Source: Sva-07 sp963716235
Lineage (GTDB): Bacteria > Actinomycetota > Acidimicrobiia > Acidimicrobiales > Ilumatobacteraceae
Length of the DNA: 64,000 bases
Assembly: GCA_963716235.1 (NCBI GenBank)
Contig: CAVQTE010000010.1
Span: forward strand, 186,001-250,000
Direction of reading: 5' to 3'
In this document: one piece after another, positions 59,321 through 64,000 of the stretch
How positions within the stretch are numbered: position 1 is the stretch's first letter
Layout of the letters: each line of letters opens with the position of its first letter
Translations under genes and position numbers: made by a program
The notes under the pieces: generated by a model
The model's input: the letters and a program-made list of their open reading frames with translations, nothing else
The model's database searches: none
What the model was told of the DNA's origin: nothing

Positions 59321-60487
59321 TCAGTCGAGGCGTTCGATGATGGTGGCGTTGGCCATCCCGCCGCCTTCGCACATCACCTGCAGGCCGTAGCGGCCGCCGG
59401 TGCGCTCGAGTTCGTTGAGCAGCGTCGCCATCAACTTGGTGCCCGAGCAGCCCAGGGGGTGACCGAGGGCGATGGCGCCACCGTTGACGTTGACCTTGCT
59501 CATGTCGGCGCCCGTCTCCTTCTGCCAGGCGAGGACGACCGAGGCGAACGCCTCGTTGATCTCGATCAAGTCGATGTCATCGATGGTCAGGCCGCTCTTC
59601 TCGAGAATCTTCTTGGTGGCCGGGATCGGTCCCTTGAGCATCGTGACGGGATCGGCACCGGTGACGGCGAAGGCGTGGAATCGAGCGCGTGGCTTCATGC
59701 CCAGCTCCTCGGCCTTCTCCTTGCTCATGATGAGCACGGCCGACGCGCCGTCGGAGATCTGGGACGAGTTGCCGGCGGTGATCACGCCGTCCTCCTTGAA
59801 GGCGGGCTTCAGCTTGGCGAGCGTCTCGGCGGTGGTGCCCTCGCGGATGCCCTCGTCGGCAGTCATGATCTCGGTCTGACCGTCGATCTCGACCTCGACC
59901 GGGATGATCTCGTTCTCGAAGCGGCCCTCATCGCGTGCGATGGCGGCGCGCTGCTGGCTGAGTGCGCCGAACGCATCGAGCTCCTCACGAGTGATGCCGT
60001 ACTCGGCGGCGATCATGTCGGCCCCGATGCCCTGTGGCGGCAGGCCTGTTTCGGCGTACCGGTCGAGCTGCTCCTTCGGGAACGGGAAGCCCATGCCCTG
60101 CACGACCGATGCCCCCATCGGGGTGCGGGTCATGACCTCGACACCGGCGGCGACGACCACGTCATACGCGCCGGCCATGACGCCCTGTGCTCCGAAGTGC
60201 ATCGCCTGCTGGCTCGAACCGCACTGGCGGTCGATGGTCGTTGCCGGGACTTCTTCAGGCCAGCCGGCAGCGAGCACCGCATTGCGACCGATGTTGAGCG
60301 ACTGCTCACCGACCTGCATGACGCAGCCCATGATGACGTCGTCGACCATGGCCGGATCGAGGTTGTTGCGCTCCTGGAGCGCCTTGAGTACGTGCGCGGC
60401 GAGCGCTGCGGGGTGCTGGTCCTTCAACTTGCCGTTGCGCTTGCCGCCGGGGGTGCGGATGGCGTCGACGATTACTGCTTCGGTCAT
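59321..60487 (-). CDS. Acetyl-CoA acetyltransferase (thiolase)
   Basis: The 388-residue thiolase has the acyl-Cys in TIDRQCGSSQQAM, NEAFASVVLAW, the catalytic His in ALGHPLGCSG, and the C-terminal Cys in VMCEGGGMANA. It cleaves or condenses beta-ketoacyl-CoA. CAGGAG lies 7 bases before the ATG at 60487. It is followed by a strong hairpin and preceded on the same strand by the MarR-type regulator gene. Confidence 0.93.
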   Translation of the reverse strand: MTEAVIVDAIRTPGGKRNGKLKDQHPAALAAHVLKALQERNNLDPAMVDDVIMGCVMQVGEQSLNIGRNAVLAAGWPEEVPATTIDRQCGSSQQAMHFGAQGVMAGAYDVVVAAGVEVMTRTPMGASVVQGMGFPFPKEQLDRYAETGLPPQGIGADMIAAEYGITREELDAFGALSQQRAAIARDEGRFENEIIPVEVEIDGQTEIMTADEGIREGTTAETLAKLKPAFKEDGVITAGNSSQISDGASAVLIMSKEKAEELGMKPRARFHAFAVTGADPVTMLKGPIPATKKILEKSGLTIDDIDLIEINEAFASVVLAWQKETGADMSKVNVNGGAIALGHPLGCSGTKLMATLLNELERTGGRYGLQVMCEGGGMANATIIERLD

Positions 60488-60560
60488 TGCTGTTCTCCTG
60501 TACTGGTGGTTGAGATGATCGAACGCGATGAGAAATCGGCGCACCTGTCGCGCCGGAACC

Positions 60561-61064
60561 TCATCGCTCGAGGGGGGTGCGGTCGGGGGACGGATTGGCG
60601 GCGATCGCCGTGGCGAGGTTCTGCTGCAGACGGGTCATCACCCACGCCAACGCCTGGCGCTCCTCGCGGCCGATGCCACGGCGGAGTTCGGCACGCAGCA
60701 CGGTGTCGACCTCGCCGATGCGGGTGGCCATCTCCCTGCCGTCGTCGGTGATGGCGACGAGCCACACGCGGCGATCGTCGGTCTTCGGCTGGCGCTCGAC
60801 GAGTCCACGCGCCTGAAGTCGGTCGATGACCGAACCGATCGCCGCACGCCCGATACCGAGGTGATCGGCGAGATCGGTCTGCGTGGTGGTGCCGAATTCG
60901 GCGACGTAGCCGAGCAGCGAAGCCTGGGTGAGGTTGAGATCGAGGACAGCCAGCCGAGCATCGAATGCGACGCGCAGCAGACGCGCCGTCGACATGAGTG
61001 TCGACTCGACGCGAAGCCAGGGAGGCGAATCGAGTTCGTGGGTGGTGAGATTGGCGGTGTTCAT
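60561..61064 (-). CDS. MarR-family transcriptional regulator
   Basis: The 167-residue protein has the MarR winged helix (LNLTQASLLGYVAEFG, QTDLADHLGIGRAAIGSVIDRLQARG, RRVWLVAITDDGR) and helical dimerisation ends. It is divergent from the acyl-CoA dehydrogenase gene, with the perfect operator (61083-61106) between them, and lies ahead of thiolase on its own strand. It probably senses acyl-CoA or an aromatic acid and controls the cluster. Confidence 0.88.
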   Translation of the reverse strand: MNTANLTTHELDSPPWLRVESTLMSTARLLRVAFDARLAVLDLNLTQASLLGYVAEFGTTTQTDLADHLGIGRAAIGSVIDRLQARGLVERQPKTDDRRVWLVAITDDGREMATRIGEVDTVLRAELRRGIGREERQALAWVMTRLQQNLATAIAANPSPDRTPLER

Positions 61065-61082
61065 GGCGCTCGGTGTGGACAC

Positions 61083-61106
61083 ATACTGTACGATGTCATA
61101 CAGTAT
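61083..61106. promoter_or_regulatory. Perfect inverted repeat operator for the MarR-type regulator
   Basis: ATACTGTA and TACAGTAT flank an 8-base spacer, a classic MarR-type operator. It is 19 bases upstream of the regulator ATG and 54 bases upstream of the dehydrogenase ATG, so one site can control both directions. Confidence 0.75.
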
Positions 61107-61159
61107 TGCAACTGCAGATCGCCGCCAATCCTGAGCTGCCACTACTTGGAGGACATGAC

Positions 61160-62368
61160 ATGACCGACACCGACACCGGACTGAGCGAGGCCGAGGCCGC
61201 CGAGTTCCGCCAGAAGTGCGTCGACTTCATGGAGCAGTTCGCGCCCGGGCAGAACCCCACCCTCGACGACCAGAAGGCGTTCCTCGCTGCAGCCGCCGAG
61301 GCGGGTCTCGCCGGGCTGCCGGTGCCGAGCGAATACGGCGGTGGCGGCAAGACGCTCGCGCACGAGAAGATCTGGCGCGAAGTGAAGGGCAACTACCCGA
61401 TGCCGGACAGCGAGTTCATCATCTCCCACGGCATGTGCATGCCGATGCTCGCCGAGTACGGCACCCACGAGCAGAAGGAACGCTTCCTCGCCGACAACAT
61501 CTCGGGCAAGACCATGTGGTGCCAGATGTTCTCCGAGCCTGGCGCCGGATCCGACGTTGCCAGCCTGCAGACCAAGGCCGAACTCGACGGCGACGAGTGG
61601 GTCATCAACGGCCAGAAGGTCTGGACCACGCTCGCCCACAAGAGCGACTACGGCCTCGTGGTGGCCCGCACCGATCCCGACCAGGTGAAGCACGCCGGTA
61701 TCTCGATGTTCATCCTCGACATGCGCGGCCAAGGCGTCGAGATTCGCCCGATCCACCAGATCGATGGCGGCTCGCATTTCAACGAGGTGTTCTTCACCGA
61801 CGCGCGTATCCCGAAGGACTGGCTCGTCGGCGACCTCAACAATGGCTGGAATCTCGCCACGGCGATGCTCATGTACGAGCGCGTCGCCATCGGTGGCGCA
61901 GGCGCCGGCAAGATCAACCAACCGAACTTCAAGATGCTGCGCAAGGCGGCCGAGTCGACCGGCCAGATCGGAAATCCGGTCGTGCGTGACCAGCTGATGC
62001 AGATCTGGTCGATGGAGACCTGCAAGTCGCTCGTCGCGATCAAGACCCGTGATGAACTCAAGGCCGGCAAGACGCCCGGGCCTGGTGGCTCGCTCGGCAA
62101 GCTCTTCGGGTCGAACATCGCATGGCGCGTGCGCGAGATGGCGCTCGAGTTCGCCGGCCCCGGCTCGATCGCGTGGGATCCCGACGACGAGTCCGGCGCC
62201 GAACTGCAGCGCATCGTGCTCAACAGCTTCTCGTCGAGCATTGCCGGTGGCACCGATGAGATCCAGCGCAACATCATCGGTGATCGCGTGCTCGGGCTCC
62301 CCCGTGAGCCGTCCGTCGACCGTGGCGTGCCGTTCCGCGAACTCAAGGTCGGCACCCAGACCTCCTGA
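61160..62368 (+). CDS. Acyl-CoA dehydrogenase
   Basis: The 402-residue flavoprotein has the FAD/acyl-CoA motifs MFSEPGAGSDVASLQTKA, WVINGQKVWTT and SSIAGGTDEIQRNIIGDRVL. It introduces a double bond in acyl-CoA. The ATG at 61160 follows GGAGG by 7-8 bases. It is in a divergent arrangement with the MarR gene and leads the acyl-CoA ligase gene by 59 bases. Confidence 0.93.
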   Translation: MTDTDTGLSEAEAAEFRQKCVDFMEQFAPGQNPTLDDQKAFLAAAAEAGLAGLPVPSEYGGGGKTLAHEKIWREVKGNYPMPDSEFIISHGMCMPMLAEYGTHEQKERFLADNISGKTMWCQMFSEPGAGSDVASLQTKAELDGDEWVINGQKVWTTLAHKSDYGLVVARTDPDQVKHAGISMFILDMRGQGVEIRPIHQIDGGSHFNEVFFTDARIPKDWLVGDLNNGWNLATAMLMYERVAIGGAGAGKINQPNFKMLRKAAESTGQIGNPVVRDQLMQIWSMETCKSLVAIKTRDELKAGKTPGPGGSLGKLFGSNIAWRVREMALEFAGPGSIAWDPDDESGAELQRIVLNSFSSSIAGGTDEIQRNIIGDRVLGLPREPSVDRGVPFRELKVGTQTS

Positions 62369-62427
62369 ACCCCCCAACCGGCACGGCGAAGTAGGTTGGA
62401 GCGCCGACCAACGAGGGGGCTTTCGCC

Positions 62428-63888
62428 ATGATCCAGTCGTTTCCCGCCCGGCTGCGCGACCTCGCCGAGGCGCGTCCAGAAGCGGCAGCCGTGAGCTGCG
62501 CTGGTTCGACGGTCACGAGGGCGGAACTCGATCGAGGCTCGAATCGCCTCGCCCGCGAATTGCAGGCGCACGGCGTCGGGCACGGATCGTTCGTGACCGT
62601 GGCGATCCCGAACTCGGTCGACTGGTTCGTCGCGTACTGCGCGATCTGGAAGCTCGGCGCGATCCCCCAGCCGGTGTCGGCGAAGCTCCCGGGACGAGAG
62701 CTGGCCGCAATCGTCGAGCTGGCGCGATCGCCCGTCGTGATCGGCGCTCCCGACGAGGCGTTCGAGTACCTGCCCGATGCGATCGTCCACCTCCCGCTCG
62801 GCCACCAGCCCGGCCCCGAGTTCGACGACAGACCCCTGCCCGACGCCGTCTCACCCGCCTGGAAGGCGCCGACGTCGGGCGGTTCGACCGGCCGACCGAA
62901 GCTGATCGTCTCGGGCGATCCGGCGCTGTTCGACACGACCGCAGCGCCACCGCTCGGCACCCGTCCGGACGACGGCTGCATGCTCGTACCGGGGCCGCTG
63001 TACCACAACGGCCCTGCCGTCTGGTCGTGCCAGGCGCTCCTCCAGGGCAACCATGTCGTCCTCCTCGAGCGATTCGATCCCGAGGGTGTGCTCGCCTCGA
63101 TCGAGCGTCACCGCGTCGACGTCGTGTACCTCGTGCCGACGATGATGAAGCGGATCCTGCGTCTCGACGACGATGTCCGACTGGGCTACGACCTGTCGTC
63201 GCTGCGGGTGGTGTGGCACCTCGCCGAGCCCTGCCCGCCGTGGCTGAAGGAGGCGTGGATCGACTGGCTGGGACCGGAGCGCATCTACGAGCTCTACGCC
63301 GGCACCGAAGGGCAGGCCGTGTGCATCATCACCGGCACCGAATGGCTGGAGCACCGCGGGTCGGTCGGACGAGTGAGCGCCGGTGAGATGAAGGTGTGCG
63401 ACGAAGAGGGCAACGAGCTCCCGGCCGGTCAGCAGGGCGAGGTCTGGATGCGATCGCAGCGGGACACGCCGACGTACCGGTATCTCGGTGCCGACGCCCG
63501 CACGCTCGAGGGTGGTTGGGAGTCGCTCGGCGACATGGGGTGGTTCGACGACGACGGGTACCTCTACCTGGGAGACCGACTGCAGGACATGATCCTGTCC
63601 GGCGGGGCGAACATCTATCCGGCCGAGATCGAAGCCGCCTTGAACGAGCATCCGGCGGTGCACTCGTGTGTCGTCATCGGGCTTCCCGACGAGGACCGTG
63701 GCAACGTCGTGCACGCCATCGTTCAGGCCGACGAGATCGAACTCCCAGCCACCGAACTGCTCGGCTTCCTCGGGGAACGCCTGGCGACGTACAAGCTTCC
63801 CCGCTCGGTCGAGTACGTCGACGAGCCGCTGCGCGACGACGCCGGCAAGGTGCGGCGGTCGGAACTCCGTGCCGCCCGCCTGCGCTGA
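62428..63888 (+). CDS. AMP-forming acyl-CoA synthetase
   Basis: The 486-residue ligase has the ATP motif TSGGSTGRPKL, YELYAGTEGQ, GDMGWFDDDGYLYLGDRLQDM and the hinge-Lys-type ending DDAGKVRR. It activates a carboxylic acid as acyl-CoA for the neighbouring dehydrogenase and thiolase. GAGGGGG precedes the ATG. It is slightly short for the family (about 500-550). Confidence 0.9.
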   Translation: MIQSFPARLRDLAEARPEAAAVSCAGSTVTRAELDRGSNRLARELQAHGVGHGSFVTVAIPNSVDWFVAYCAIWKLGAIPQPVSAKLPGRELAAIVELARSPVVIGAPDEAFEYLPDAIVHLPLGHQPGPEFDDRPLPDAVSPAWKAPTSGGSTGRPKLIVSGDPALFDTTAAPPLGTRPDDGCMLVPGPLYHNGPAVWSCQALLQGNHVVLLERFDPEGVLASIERHRVDVVYLVPTMMKRILRLDDDVRLGYDLSSLRVVWHLAEPCPPWLKEAWIDWLGPERIYELYAGTEGQAVCIITGTEWLEHRGSVGRVSAGEMKVCDEEGNELPAGQQGEVWMRSQRDTPTYRYLGADARTLEGGWESLGDMGWFDDDGYLYLGDRLQDMILSGGANIYPAEIEAALNEHPAVHSCVVIGLPDEDRGNVVHAIVQADEIELPATELLGFLGERLATYKLPRSVEYVDEPLRDDAGKVRRSELRAARLR

Positions 63889-63960
63889 GCAACGACGACG
63901 GCACAACCGACGAACGCGGCCGACTCACGCAGCGACGAGCGTCGTTGCCATCATGACGAG

Positions 63961-64000
63961 ATGACTCGCTCCCTTCCCGCCTTCGAGACCATCGCGCTCA
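63961..64000 (+). CDS. Start of a CDS, possibly enoyl-CoA hydratase (truncated)
   Basis: The ATG at 63961 begins MTRSLPAFETIAL and runs off the window. The FETIAL opening and the place after acyl-CoA ligase and dehydrogenase genes fit an enoyl-CoA hydratase. Only 13 codons are visible, so this is a guess from context. Confidence 0.3.
   Translation, partial: MTRSLPAFETIAL

Overview
The window is a high-GC, gene-dense actinobacterial chromosome segment. It carries the complete fhaA-fhaB-pstP-rodA-pbpA-pknB morphogenesis block with trpG and crgA beside it, a NamH-type muramate hydroxylase gene, an F420-type luciferase-like oxidoreductase, DUF2510 and CGNR proteins, and many GTG/TTG starts and ATGA/GTGA overlaps. 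Thr-rich secreted tails and protein style suggest Acidimicrobiia (Ilumatobacter-like); that placement is inference, not a search result.

Layout. 1-3.9 kb: a truncated membrane protein, tRNA-Arg(ACG), a LysM/transglycosylase-like wall protein, divergent tRNA-Ser(GCT) and tRNA-Ser(TGA), then a 1.3-kb IS481-like element lying against the tRNA-Ser(TGA) 3' end and followed by a 15-bp copy of that tRNA end. 3.9-15.8 kb: a lipoprotein nitroreductase, an amidohydrolase/monooxygenase operon, adenosine deaminase, a papain-like hydrolase, a cyclase remnant, a phosphatase/SDR pair, pheA, and a thioredoxin-DsbB pair. Three genes here are visibly broken. 15.8-30.3 kb: an ABC exporter, a DUF2510 protein with Glu/Ala repeats, namH, a lacZ-type beta-galactosidase containing a palindromic repeat, an L,D-transpeptidase, gluQ, a zinc-ribbon membrane protein, and a modABC operon with its own PadR-like regulator. 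30.4-34.4 kb: a membrane protein, a large frameshifted metallopeptidase and tRNA-Leu(CAG). 34.5-43.4 kb: the FHA/phosphatase/RodA/PBP/PknB block. 43.5-64 kb: MarR, ArsR and CGNR regulators, a ferredoxin-reductase-like enzyme, a thioesterase-VOC-TrmH operon, an MMPL transporter, cspA, a two-subunit ABC exporter, a nucleoside hydrolase, an adenylate-cyclase/DUF4097 pair, and a MarR-controlled thiolase/acyl-CoA dehydrogenase/acyl-CoA ligase group.

How the parts work together. The central block links wall elongation (RodA with PbpA) to Ser/Thr phosphorylation (PknB, PstP) read by FHA proteins. NamH, the L,D-transpeptidase and the LysM protein add further wall chemistry. Lipid or xenobiotic catabolism is represented by thiolase, acyl-CoA dehydrogenase and ligase around a perfect MarR-type operator.

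The most unusual non-coding content is a set of intergenic palindromes. One family sits between two convergent gene pairs (20.8 and 56.9 kb). A second has a GGGGTC-N-GACCCC core with variable but self-complementary flanks (43.8, 47.4, 50.1 kb). A third carries an ATTTCGG-type motif and has been captured in frame inside lacZ. Four apparent single-base insertions break three genes and a deletion damages a fourth; whether these are sequence errors or decay cannot be decided from the window alone.
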